From Shewanella sp. SG41-4 (lineage in GTDB: Bacteria > Pseudomonadota > Gammaproteobacteria > Enterobacterales > Shewanellaceae), in contig NZ_JACJFI010000004.1 of assembly GCF_014164505.1 (NCBI RefSeq), positions 1 through 59,760 of the forward strand: 59,760 nt of DNA. The letters are read 5' to 3'. The position numbers and the translations under genes were made by a program. The notes under the pieces are model-generated. The model worked only from the letters and a program-made list of their open reading frames with translations, was not told the origin of the DNA and did not search any database. Below are positions 28,761 to 37,668 of this stretch, piece by piece (within the stretch, counting starts at the first letter, position 1; every line of letters begins with the position of its first letter).

Positions 28761-29878
28761 TGACTCAAGATGTAATATTTCAAACATTAGGCACGCTATC
28801 AGGTCAATCTATTGGCGTGGTAACCCTGAATATTGAAAAAGCGCTTAATGCATTAACTCTCGACATGGTTGCAGCAATGCAGGCACAACTCACCAAGTGG
28901 CAACAAGACGACAGTATTGCTTGTGTGATGCTTGATGGCGCCGGCGACAAAGCGTTTTGTGCTGGTGGTGATGTACGCGCCATTTACCATGCATCTGTTG
29001 CTAATCCTAACAACATGACTGCCGAAGCGTGTGAATTTTTTACCCAAGAATACCAACTCGATTACTTACTGCATAAATTCGGTAAACCCGTTTTGGTGTG
29101 GGGTGATGGTATTGTTATGGGCGGTGGACTCGGGCTAATGGCAGGTGGTAGCCATCGTGTTGTTACCGAGCGTAGCCGTATTGCAATGCCAGAGGTAACT
29201 ATTGGTTTATACCCAGATGTTGGTGGTAGCTACTTTTTAAACCGTATGCCAGGTAAGACAGGATTGTTTTTAGGCTTAACCGCTTACAACATGAACTGCG
29301 CTGATGCACTGTATGTTGGTTTAGGAAATCACATTCTCAATAGCGATGAAAAAGAGCCACTATTCGATGCCATGGCTGAACTCGCTTGGAGTCGAGATAG
29401 TGAGCAAAATCATCAACTGCTGAGCGGATTGCTGAACAATATGAGTCAGCCACACTTAGATGAATTATCAATTAGCCCACTACAACAATTTCAAGCTCAA
29501 ATCGATTTGTTGATGACGGGGGACATCCTTGATGTGCAGCATCAATTATCGACACTAAACACTGAGCTTGATTGGTTAAAACGAGCCCAAAAAACAGCAT
29601 TAGCTGGCAGCCCTATTAGCTGGCATTTAATTTTTGCACAAGCTGCACTGGGTACTGAACTGACTTTAGCTGACTGCTTTAAGTGGGAGTTAGGTGTCAG
29701 CGTGAACTGTTGCTCTATGGGCGACTTTTGCGAAGGTGTGCGTGCATTACTGATTGATAAAGATCGCCAACCTAAATGGTTATTTGCAGATGTAGATGCA
29801 GTGGATGCAAATAAAGTGACCCAACTGCTTACCTCGCCTTGGGCTGAAGATAAACACCCATTAGCAGACTTTACTTAA
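28760..29878 (+). CDS. ivdE: 3-hydroxyisobutyryl-CoA hydrolase
   Basis: 372 residues, a long crotonase-fold protein. GDKAFCAGGDVRAIYHAS, GIVMGGGLGLMAGGSHRV and MPEVTIGLYPDVGGSYFLNR are the HIBYL-CoA hydrolase signature; the family is about 100 residues longer than enoyl-CoA hydratases, as here. It releases free 3-hydroxyisobutyrate for MmsB. Start overlaps the ivdD stop; mmsB begins 14 bp after its end. Confidence 0.92.
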   Translation: MTQDVIFQTLGTLSGQSIGVVTLNIEKALNALTLDMVAAMQAQLTKWQQDDSIACVMLDGAGDKAFCAGGDVRAIYHASVANPNNMTAEACEFFTQEYQLDYLLHKFGKPVLVWGDGIVMGGGLGLMAGGSHRVVTERSRIAMPEVTIGLYPDVGGSYFLNRMPGKTGLFLGLTAYNMNCADALYVGLGNHILNSDEKEPLFDAMAELAWSRDSEQNHQLLSGLLNNMSQPHLDELSISPLQQFQAQIDLLMTGDILDVQHQLSTLNTELDWLKRAQKTALAGSPISWHLIFAQAALGTELTLADCFKWELGVSVNCCSMGDFCEGVRALLIDKDRQPKWLFADVDAVDANKVTQLLTSPWAEDKHPLADFT

Positions 29879-29892
29879 AAAGGATTAACGAC

Positions 29893-30792
29893 ATGGCAAC
29901 AGTAGCATTTATTGGTTTAGGGAATATGGGCGGCCCAATGGCGGCTAATTTAGTTAAAGCGGGTATGACCGTCACCGTGTTTGACTTAAATCCTGCCGCG
30001 GTCGAAGCGTTAACTGCACAAGGCGCGCTCAGCGCTAAAACCGCATGCGGCGCCGCGGCTGCAGCCGATTTTGTAATTACCATGCTGCCAGCAGGCAAGC
30101 ATGTGCGCAGCTTATATTTAGGTGATGATAATAATAAAGGTTTGTTGGATGTCGTGTCTAAACAGGCATTATTGATAGATTGCTCAACCATAGATGCTGA
30201 CAGTGCGCGTTTAGTGGGTGCAAAAGCCGCCGAAAAGGGCATTGAGTTTATGGACGCGCCAGTGTCTGGCGGTACAGCAGGCGCAGCAGCCGGTACCTTA
30301 ACCTTTATTTGTGGTGGTAGTGATGCAGCCTATCAACAAGCTCAAACGGTATTAACCGTTATGGGCGGCAATATTTTTCACGCTGGTGCTGTAGGTGCGG
30401 GCCAAATTGCTAAAATTTGTAATAACATGCTGTTATCTGTGTTAATGGTCGGCACTAGCGAGTCATTACAATTAGGCTTAGATAATGGCTTAGATCCTAA
30501 AGTGTTGTCTGATATCATGAAAGTTAGCAGCGGTGGTAACTGGACGTTAGAGAAGTACAATCCATGCCCAGATGTGATGGAGAATGTGCCGTCGTCAAAA
30601 GATTACCAAGGCGGCTTTATGGTTGACTTGATGGTTAAAGATTTAGGCTTGTCGCAAGAAGCGGCAGTGGCCTCAAATTCAAGCACACCTATGGGTTCTC
30701 TGGCTCGCAGTTTATATGTTAATCATGCTCGCCAAGGCCATGGTCGTCGCGATTTTTCGAGTATTTTTGAACAATTTTCAAAGAAAAAATAA
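29893..30792 (+). CDS. mmsB: 3-hydroxyisobutyrate dehydrogenase
   Basis: 299 residues. NAD-binding GLGNMGGPMAANLVKAG at 7-23, the substrate motif FMDAPVSGGTAGAAAGTL (about 118-135) and catalytic Lys in AKICNNML are those of the beta-hydroxyacid dehydrogenases of valine catabolism. It oxidises 3-hydroxyisobutyrate to methylmalonate semialdehyde, the substrate of MmsA in the same operon. Called ivdF in Shewanella. AAAAGGATT precedes ATG. Confidence 0.94.
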   Translation: MATVAFIGLGNMGGPMAANLVKAGMTVTVFDLNPAAVEALTAQGALSAKTACGAAAAADFVITMLPAGKHVRSLYLGDDNNKGLLDVVSKQALLIDCSTIDADSARLVGAKAAEKGIEFMDAPVSGGTAGAAAGTLTFICGGSDAAYQQAQTVLTVMGGNIFHAGAVGAGQIAKICNNMLLSVLMVGTSESLQLGLDNGLDPKVLSDIMKVSSGGNWTLEKYNPCPDVMENVPSSKDYQGGFMVDLMVKDLGLSQEAAVASNSSTPMGSLARSLYVNHARQGHGRRDFSSIFEQFSKKK

Positions 30793-30804
30793 AGGATTCA
30801 GTTG

Positions 30805-31563
30805 ATGGAATTAAAAGATAAGGTTGTCGTCATTACTGGCGGAGCAGGTGGGTTAGGTCTCGCTATGGCGCATGATTTGGCTGCCCAAGGTGCTAAATTG
30901 GCGCTTATCGATGTTGATCAGGCTAAACTTGAGCAAGCTTGTGCTGATTTAGGTTCTGTAACTGAAGTTCAAGGTTATGCCTTAGACATTACCAATGAAG
31001 AAGATGTGGTTTCTGGCTTTAAGTTTATCGTTGAAGATTTTGGTCAAGTGAATGTGTTAATTAACAATGCCGGCATTCTACGTGATGGGCTAATGATTAA
31101 AGCAAAAGATGGCGTCGTCACCGACCGCATGTCTTATCAGCAGTTTCAATCAGTCATCAACGTTAACTTAACCGGCACTTTTTTATGTGGCCGTGAAGCC
31201 GCCGCAGCGATGATTGAAACCAAGCAAGCAGGGGTGATTATCAATATCTCTAGCGTTGCTAAAGCCGGTAACATGGGACAATCTAATTACTCTGCGTCTA
31301 AAGCGGGCGTTGCTGCTATGTCGGTGGGTTGGGCAAAAGAGTTAGCGCGTCATAATATTCGCAGTGCCGCAGTTGCTCCTGGTGTTATTGCGACTGAAAT
31401 GACAGCAGCGATGAAACCTGAAGCATTAGAGCGTTTAGAGAAAATGGTCCCAGTAGGGCGCTTAGGTCAACCTGAAGAAGTGGCTGCAACAGTGCGTTTT
31501 ATTATTGAAAACGACTACGTTAATGGCCGTGTATTTGAAATTGATGGTGGTATTCGCTTATAA
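30805..31563 (+). CDS. ivdG: SDR: 3-hydroxy-2-methylbutyryl-CoA dehydrogenase-like
   Basis: 252 residues. Canonical SDR elements: TGGAGGLG at 10-17, NNAG, the catalytic Ser in NISSVAKAG and Tyr-x3-Lys in YSASK. As the last gene of the ivd operon it most likely oxidises 3-hydroxy-2-methylbutyryl-CoA in isoleucine breakdown, giving the substrate of IvdA. A TTG codon is in frame one codon earlier; ATG 30805 is preferred, 8 bases after AAAGGA. Confidence 0.88.
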   Translation: MELKDKVVVITGGAGGLGLAMAHDLAAQGAKLALIDVDQAKLEQACADLGSVTEVQGYALDITNEEDVVSGFKFIVEDFGQVNVLINNAGILRDGLMIKAKDGVVTDRMSYQQFQSVINVNLTGTFLCGREAAAAMIETKQAGVIINISSVAKAGNMGQSNYSASKAGVAAMSVGWAKELARHNIRSAAVAPGVIATEMTAAMKPEALERLEKMVPVGRLGQPEEVAATVRFIIENDYVNGRVFEIDGGIRL

Positions 31564-31680
31564 GCGAATGTATATCAATCGTACTTATTATTTGGATGTT
31601 CAGCGCAATATAACGCGTTGAGCACTTTCATATAATGAATGTGATTGGTATTCCCTGCATTCAGTTTGTTATGATGTTGT

Positions 31681-31712
31681 CACGCCGAGCTTATGCTCGG
31701 CGTGGCTTTTTT
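31681..31712 (+). terminator. Terminator of the ivd operon
   Basis: CACGCCGAGC (31681-31690) pairs perfectly with GCTCGGCGTG (31695-31704) around TTAT, followed by GCTTTTTT. Confidence 0.92.
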
Positions 31713-31731
31713 ACTTTTAAGGATTAATGAC

Positions 31732-31971
31732 GTGACGAAGTTAGAATACCTGCTTAAAAAAATCATGCTAATCGTAGGCATTCTGGGCGTGATTATTATC
31801 TATGGCGGTTTTTTGTATTTATTGTTTTCAGGTCGCTCGACTGCGGCGCTCCCGTGGTTTTTACTCATTTCACCGTGGATTTGTGTTTACTTTGGCTTAA
31901 CCCACGTACAGCAAGTGGCTGTAATACAGTGGTTTACTCATAAATTTAGTTTCAAAAAATCGACTAAGTAG
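31732..31971 (+). CDS. Small two-helix membrane protein, function unknown
   Basis: 79 residues. Two hydrophobic segments (about residues 10-32 and 40-60) and a basic C-terminus (THKFSFKKSTK) suggest a small inner-membrane protein. No family is recognised. GTG 31732 is chosen as start: AAGGA lies about ten bases upstream and an earlier in-frame ATG falls inside the ivd terminator hairpin. It ends 7 bp before the EamA transporter gene and is probably co-transcribed with it. Confidence 0.65.
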   Translation: MTKLEYLLKKIMLIVGILGVIIIYGGFLYLLFSGRSTAALPWFLLISPWICVYFGLTHVQQVAVIQWFTHKFSFKKSTK

Positions 31972-31978
31972 CTCTGTT

Positions 31979-32935
31979 ATGTCTAGCTTATCCGCATTTT
32001 TATCAAGGTTTTCTATCGCTTTGTATACCTTAATTGCCTTGGTCGCCTTTGCTGCCAATTCAGTTTTGTGTCGTATGGCATTATCGACCCAACAAACTCC
32101 GGCACTCATTGATCCCAGTAGTTTTACTGCTATTCGTTTAGTCGCTGGTGCGTTGGTATTGTGGTTGTTAATGCTTTTGCGAAGTACTAAAACCACAGTG
32201 AGTAACTCTGCTAGCCGTGGCAGCATGTTTGCGGGTGGATTACTGTTTATCTACGCGGTGACTTTTTCATACGCCTATGTGCTACTTGATACCGCCACTG
32301 GTGCGTTGATTTTGTTTGCAGCGGTGCAAATTAGCATGATGTTAATCAGCTATTTTCAAGGCCAACGCTTAACCCTACTTGAATGGATTGGCGCATTATT
32401 GGCTTTTAGTGGTTTTGCTTATTTAGTGTTGCCCGGCGTGAGTGCGCCTTCGATGACCGGCTTAGTATTAATGGCGATTAGCGGCTGTGCTTGGGGTGGA
32501 TATACTTTGCTTGGCAAAAAGTCAGTTAACCCATTATTTGATACAGGTTATAACTTTATTCGCAGTTTACCTCTGGTCGCGGTGATGATATTGGTGGTGT
32601 GGCTCTTACCTCAATTAACATCAGCGTCGCAATTAGTCTCAATACCACAAGCAACGGTATTGTCTGCCAAAGGAGTGTTGTTAGCCGTCTTATCAGGTGC
32701 AATTGCTTCGGGTATTGGTTATGCGTTGTGGTATCAAGCATTGCGTGGACTCACATCAACCCATGCCGCGGTTTTACAATTAACGGTACCTGTGATTGCC
32801 GCAGTGGGCGGTATTCTCTTTTTAGATGAAGTGATCAGTTTTCATCTTAGTGTATCAGCGGGCATTATTTTTGTTGGGATTGCATTGGTTATCTTTGCTA
32901 AATCCCATCCAGTTAGCCAGCGAAATGGTCAGTAA
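31979..32935 (+). CDS. EamA/DMT-family transporter
   Basis: 318 residues with about ten hydrophobic helices in two homologous halves, the drug/metabolite transporter layout. FAANSVLCRMAL near the N-terminus and LQLTVPVIAAVGGILFLDE (about 263-281) in the second half are EamA-typical. Such proteins usually export metabolites or amino acids; the substrate is not readable. The start ATG 31979 lacks a good RBS, which fits coupling to the small membrane-protein gene ending 7 bp upstream. Confidence 0.85.
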   Translation: MSSLSAFLSRFSIALYTLIALVAFAANSVLCRMALSTQQTPALIDPSSFTAIRLVAGALVLWLLMLLRSTKTTVSNSASRGSMFAGGLLFIYAVTFSYAYVLLDTATGALILFAAVQISMMLISYFQGQRLTLLEWIGALLAFSGFAYLVLPGVSAPSMTGLVLMAISGCAWGGYTLLGKKSVNPLFDTGYNFIRSLPLVAVMILVVWLLPQLTSASQLVSIPQATVLSAKGVLLAVLSGAIASGIGYALWYQALRGLTSTHAAVLQLTVPVIAAVGGILFLDEVISFHLSVSAGIIFVGIALVIFAKSHPVSQRNGQ

Positions 32936-33036
32936 AACGGTATATAAGTAAACAAATAGTTGAGCAATAAACATCAGTTAAAATCAAGTGACTTACACAT
33001 ACATAACTCAATAAAATAAACGATTAACGAGGTTAT

Positions 33037-33957
33037 ATGAGCAATTCAACACCGTATCCAATTGGTACACCAGGTCAAAAATGGACCGACGCAGAAAAAG
33101 CACAATGGTTGGCACAAGTTGCCATAAAGCGCTCATATCAAGATGAAGTGGTGAGTAAACTGGCTCAGATTACTGGTCCGTTTGAACAAGTACAATACGG
33201 CGCATTATCTTATGATGCTGATAAGTATCCACTGTTTGCGTTCAAATCTCAGCAATGGGATAACAATAAAAAAACCATCCTCGTGACTGGTGGGGTACAC
33301 GGTTATGAAACGAGCGGCGTACATGGCGCGATTCAGTTTTTAGCCACTAAAGCACAGGATTATACTCAGTATTTTAATGTGGCCATCGCGCCGTGTGTTA
33401 GCCCGTGGGGTTACGAGACCATTAACCGTTGGAACCCTAAAGCTATCGACCCTAATCGCTCTTTTTATGCTAATAGTCCTGCAGAAGAGTCTGCCGCGCT
33501 GATGGCTTTTGTGGCAAGTTTGGGAGATGTATATGCCCATTTTGATTTGCATTAAACGACTTAAACTGATGCGTTAGCGTTTAGACCTTTGCTATCTGCG
33601 CGTGATGGCGTTGAATACGATAAAGGTATTATTCCAGACGGTTTCTATTTAGTCGGCGACAGTGATAACCCAACGCCAGCCTTCCAAAAAGCAGTGATTG
33701 ACTCTGTGGCTAAAGTGACTCATATCGCGCCTGACGATAATGGACAATTAATTGAAGTGCCGATAGAGCAATTTGGCGTCATTAATTACCCGGTTAAAAA
33801 ACTCAGTTTATGTGCAGGTATTACTGACAATCACTTCAATACCACTACTGAGGTTTATCCAGACAGTCCACACGTGACCGCACAAGAATGTAACGATGCT
33901 CAAGTCGCTGCCATTACTGGTGGATTGGATTATATTATTGGTTATTTGAAGCTTTAA
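33037..33957 (+). pseudogene. M14-family zinc peptidase / AstE-AspA-like gene with two in-frame stop codons
   Basis: One frame runs from ATG 33037 to TAA 33955-33957 but is interrupted by TAA at 33553 and TAA at 33562. The first part has the zinc motif GGVHGYETSG (His-x2-Glu) and ends FDLH, the third zinc ligand; after the stops the same frame resumes with TDALAFRPLLSARDG and has the catalytic-Glu region NTTTEVYP. Relatives, as I recall them, read about DLHETTDTD at this point, so the stops replace acidic codons. No frameshift is needed. The product would be about 306 residues. As written, only a 172-residue fragment lacking the catalytic half can be made, so it is most likely a recent nonsense pseudogene, unless the sequence is wrong there. 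Confidence 0.8.
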
Positions 33958-34415
33958 ATAAGATGGGGGCAGATCGAGTGATGACAAGCCTAGGTATGGG
34001 TGAGGATTTCATCCAGCTAGATCGCTGCTTAGTGATAAAAGCGAATACAGTGGAGTAAGTGATATCAAGTACTTATCTAATATCACTACTTCAAAGATGA
34101 ATTAAACGAAGATGATTGGCTATTTGATATTTCACCGTTCTCAGAGCATGAAGTATTCTAGTCTCTATGCTGTCGATGATTTTACTGTCATCGCAGAGTC
34201 GTTGTTGGCTTTTTTGTCGTCATCGATATAGGGCTAGTTTAGGTTGATAAATAGGCCAAAAATCCTTACACTATTGCGCTTCGTATTTACCTCGGCTCTG
34301 CCGTATCCAGTTTCAATATCATTTTTGCTTGCTTGAGTCATACAGACGTTAACTCGAACCAGTAGACTATAATTTGATATGAGCTTTAACACACAACACG
34401 ATTTGGAATTTCATT
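33958..34415. other. Gap with possible gene remnants between the M14 gene and ybiT
   Basis: 458 bp. A 31-codon ORF at 33963-34058 (MGADRVMTSLGMGEDFIQL start) and an open stretch ending at TAG 34159-34161 (KDELNEDDWLFDISPF near its end) look protein-like in composition but belong to no family that I know; they may be pieces of a decayed gene. The second half is AT-rich and must hold the ybiT promoter. Confidence 0.35.
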
Positions 34416-36008
34416 TTGATTACAACAGCTAACATCACGATGCAGTTTGGCGCAAAGCCACTGTTTGAAAATCTTTCAGTCAAATTTGGTGGCGGAAATC
34501 GCTACGGTTTAATTGGCGCGAATGGTTGTGGTAAATCCACCTTTATGAAAATCCTTGCCGGTGATTTAGAGCCATCAAGCGGTAACGTCTCTATAGATGT
34601 TAACGAACGCATGGGTAAATTAAACCAAGACCAGTTTGCATACGAAGCCTTTTCTGTCGTAGACACTGTGATCATGGGCCACAGAGAGTTGTGGAAAGTA
34701 AAGCAAGAACGCGACCGTATTTATTCTTTACCTGAAATGAGTGAAGCAGACGGGATCAAAGTATCTGAGCTTGAGATGGCATTTGCTGAGATGGATGGAT
34801 ATACCTCTGAATCTCGTGCAGGCGATTTATTGTTAGGTGTTGGTATTGATATTGAACAACATTTTGGCTTAATGAGCGAAATTGCTCCTGGCTTTAAGCT
34901 ACGTGTGTTATTGGCACAGGCATTATTCTCAGATCCAGATTTATTGTTACTTGACGAACCAACCAACAACTTGGACATCGATACTATTCGTTGGTTACAA
35001 GACATGTTGAACCAACGTAACAGCACCATGATCATTATTTCGCACGACCGTTACTTCTTGAACTCAGTGTGTACTCACATGGCTGACTTAGATTACGGTG
35101 AGTTACGTGTGTTCCCTGGTAACTACGACGAATACATGATGGCTGCACAGCAATCACGTGAACGTTTAATGAGTGATAACGCCAAGAAAAAAGCGCAAAT
35201 TGCTGAGTTACAAACCTTCGTAGCACGTTTCTCGGCTAACGCATCTAAAGCAAAGCAAGCCACATCACGTGCTAAGCAAATTGATAAAATTAAGTTAGAT
35301 GACATTAAAGCATCTAGCCGTGTGAATCCGTTTATCCGTTTTGAACAAGAAAAGAAATTGTTCCGTAATGCATTAGTGGTTGAAAACTTAGCTAAAGGCT
35401 ACGACACACCATTATTCAGTAAACTTAACCTCATGGTCGAAGTGGGTGAACGTATAGCTATTTTGGGACAAAATGGTGTAGGTAAAACCACATTATTACG
35501 TACTTTAGTGCATGATATCCCGCAAGACGAAGGGACAATTAATTGGTCTGAAAATGCTAATATTGGTTATTATGCACAGGATCACGAAGCAGATTTTGCC
35601 AATGACATGACCTTGTTCGAATGGATGAGCCAATGGCGCAAAGAAAATGATGACGACCAGTCAGTTCGCGGTATTTTAGGCCGTATGTTGTTTGGAGCCG
35701 ATGACATTAAAAAATCGGTTAAAGTGTTGTCTGGTGGTGAGAAAGGCCGTATGTATTTCGGTAAACTCATCATGCAAAAGCCGAACATTTTATTACTCGA
35801 TGAGCCAACCAACCACATGGACATGGAATCAATTGAGTCATTAAACAATGCGCTTGAAAAATACGAAGGTACCTTAATGTTCGTATCGCACGACCGTGCA
35901 TTCGTATCATCATTAGCTACGCGTATTCTTGAAGTTACCCCAACTGGAATTAATGATTTCAAAGGGTCTTACGACGAATTTTTAGCCAGTAAAGGTATCG
36001 AAGCTTAG
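34416..36008 (+). CDS. ybiT: ABC-F family ATPase YbiT
   Basis: 530 residues, two ABC cassettes without membrane segments. First Walker [10 protein letters not shown], signature region then [18 protein letters not shown]; second Walker [10 protein letters not shown], signature LSGGEKGRM and [18 protein letters not shown]. Length and sequence follow E. coli YbiT along the whole protein. ABC-F proteins act on the ribosome, relieving stalls or gating translation. The start is TTG 34416, as no ATG fits; this gives [11 protein letters not shown], aligned with the YbiT start. A terminator follows. Confidence 0.94.
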   Translation: MITTANITMQFGAKPLFENLSVKFGGGNRYGLIGANGCGKSTFMKILAGDLEPSSGNVSIDVNERMGKLNQDQFAYEAFSVVDTVIMGHRELWKVKQERDRIYSLPEMSEADGIKVSELEMAFAEMDGYTSESRAGDLLLGVGIDIEQHFGLMSEIAPGFKLRVLLAQALFSDPDLLLLDEPTNNLDIDTIRWLQDMLNQRNSTMIIISHDRYFLNSVCTHMADLDYGELRVFPGNYDEYMMAAQQSRERLMSDNAKKKAQIAELQTFVARFSANASKAKQATSRAKQIDKIKLDDIKASSRVNPFIRFEQEKKLFRNALVVENLAKGYDTPLFSKLNLMVEVGERIAILGQNGVGKTTLLRTLVHDIPQDEGTINWSENANIGYYAQDHEADFANDMTLFEWMSQWRKENDDDQSVRGILGRMLFGADDIKKSVKVLSGGEKGRMYFGKLIMQKPNILLLDEPTNHMDMESIESLNNALEKYEGTLMFVSHDRAFVSSLATRILEVTPTGINDFKGSYDEFLASKGIEA

Positions 36009-36061
36009 TTTTCATTTATTGCAAATAGCTTTTATAGCCAAAATAACTGATTAACACCATT

Positions 36062-36090
36062 AGCCCTGAACAAATGTTCGGGGCTTTTTG
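36062..36090 (+). terminator. Terminator after ybiT
   Basis: AGCCCTGAAC (36062-36071) pairs with GTTCGGGGCT (36076-36085), one T-G pair, loop AAAT, then TTTTG. Confidence 0.88.
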
Positions 36091-36169
36091 TTTTTATTTA
36101 TTTATTCGGCTAGGCCATATACTCTAGTGATATAAATCAATGACATTCTCCAGCACAGGCATCTACTTT

Positions 36170-36535
36170 ATGAGCATAACCCTTGAGCAAGTCGCATCAA
36201 CCTTGAATGATTTGAAATGTCGTACTAATTTTAATATTAAGAATGTCACCGAATACATGCTGCCAGAGTTAAAAGAGCCTGTTTATTTGCATGTAGAAGG
36301 CAAAACGCCATTACTGATCATCCGCCCTGCATTTGAAGTGTTTTCGACTGAACTGGCTACCATTGACGGCGTTCACGCTAAATATGATTACTATCATAAT
36401 GCTCAAATGACCCGATTTCCAACTCGTCGCAACAAAGGCTTAAGTGAAATTCATTACGGTTTAGCATTCAGATTCGATTCCACAGATGCCATTAAATTAT
36501 TTATAAATAGATTAATTGAAATAGTAAAAGGGTAA
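36170..36535 (+). CDS. Conserved protein of unknown function
   Basis: 121 residues, soluble, no signal or membrane segment. It has well-ordered mixed alpha/beta composition (SITLEQVASTLNDLKCR start, YMLPELKEPVYLHVEG, LLIIRPAFEVFS) that looks like a conserved domain, but I cannot name the family. The frame opens at 36140; ATG 36170 gives the natural start. It ends 27 bp before the alpha/beta hydrolase gene and probably shares a transcript. Confidence 0.65.
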   Translation: MSITLEQVASTLNDLKCRTNFNIKNVTEYMLPELKEPVYLHVEGKTPLLIIRPAFEVFSTELATIDGVHAKYDYYHNAQMTRFPTRRNKGLSEIHYGLAFRFDSTDAIKLFINRLIEIVKG

Positions 36536-36562
36536 GAGACTTATTAGGGGGAGTTCAACATC

Positions 36563-37369
36563 ATGACTGAGCAATTTAATATCAATCAGTTTAATTGTTC
36601 CATCAGCGGTAAAGGGCAAACTCTTATCTGGGCTCATGGCTCAACTGGCAGCATTCAAAGTGAAGATGCGATTGGTTTATATGCTTGGCATCGATTCCCT
36701 AAAAAATTACAGCTTATTCGCTATGATGCCGTCGGCCATGGCTTATCTTCTGCCGGTAAGTGCGTAGAAGACTATTTATGGCCAGAACTAGCCAATGACA
36801 TGATCAATATAGCGACACATTTTAACGCCACGTCAGAGATTATTTTAGGCGGTCAATCAATGGGCAGTGCCACAAGCTTATATGCTGCGTTGAAGTATCC
36901 AGAAAAGGTAAAAGGATTGATCCTAATGAATCCACCAACCGCATGGCATACTCGTGCGGCGCAAGTGGATGATTATCATAAAATTGCTAAAGCAGCGCGC
37001 ATTTTGGGTGGTAAAGGTTTAGCTAAAATAAACGCTAAACATTGGGATAAATTACTTCCAAGTTGGCTGATTAGTGGTCATGAACACAGCGTGTTAGGAA
37101 TGCTCGATGGATTAAAGCTAATGACTCGTCAGACTCTTGACCGGTTGTTCCGCGCCGCCGCAATGAATGATTTACCAAACAAGCAGCAGCTTGCCGGATT
37201 GACAATACCAACCCTTATTTTAGCCTGGCACGGTGATAAAGCCCATCCCGTCGAAACGGCCATTGAATTGCATAAAGCATTACCCAATTCGATATTACAT
37301 ATTGCAGACTCCGTAGATGAGGTCAATGAATGGCCTGAATTGATCAGCGAGTTTTGCCTGCATTTATAA
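36563..37369 (+). CDS. Alpha/beta hydrolase
   Basis: 268 residues. Oxyanion segment WAHGSTGS (about 24-31), nucleophile elbow GGQSMGSATS (about 94-103) and the acidic-residue strand LILAWHGDKAHPVETA (about 214-229) mark the fold. The usual GH near the C-terminus is not seen (it reads ADSVDEVNEWPEL); the histidine in KAHP may serve, or the protein may not be a classic hydrolase. Substrate unknown. GGGGGAG lies upstream of ATG 36563. Confidence 0.8.
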   Translation: MTEQFNINQFNCSISGKGQTLIWAHGSTGSIQSEDAIGLYAWHRFPKKLQLIRYDAVGHGLSSAGKCVEDYLWPELANDMINIATHFNATSEIILGGQSMGSATSLYAALKYPEKVKGLILMNPPTAWHTRAAQVDDYHKIAKAARILGGKGLAKINAKHWDKLLPSWLISGHEHSVLGMLDGLKLMTRQTLDRLFRAAAMNDLPNKQQLAGLTIPTLILAWHGDKAHPVETAIELHKALPNSILHIADSVDEVNEWPELISEFCLHL

Positions 37370-37668
37370 GTTGTTATTGATAGCACTAAAAAATAGTGTT
37401 TAGTTGGTTTATCACAGCAACCGTGCACGATAAATTTATTCACTGATTCTATGGTTCGACAATCTTGCAGGCGTTGCGTTAGCGCATCAGGAACAGGTAT
37501 TAACTACTCAATTATATGTATTTAAAACGTTATTAAATTAAACAAAACTAAATTAGCTGTGAGCAAGATCAGAATTTGTTTTAAATAACTTACCCAAATC
37601 TATCAATGTAGTTTATTGTTTGGTATCGAAAAAATTCGTTTACCCAAAGAACTTTCAAAGGATGATGT
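37370..37668. other. Gap upstream of the chemoreceptor gene
   Basis: 299 bp, AT-rich. I see no ORF, operator or convincing terminator. AAAGGATGATGT just before ATG 37669 supplies the ribosome site. Confidence 0.45.

Noticed and set aside
33037-33957. Stop-codon recoding (selenocysteine or pyrrolysine) in the M14 gene
   Set aside because: Both stops are TAA, which is not used for either amino acid, and no SECIS-like element or related gene is seen; nonsense mutation is simpler.
36563-37369. Alpha/beta hydrolase as a dead enzyme because the C-terminal GH is missing
   Set aside because: The DKAHP segment may supply the histidine in this branch of the family; without a structure the claim is too weak.
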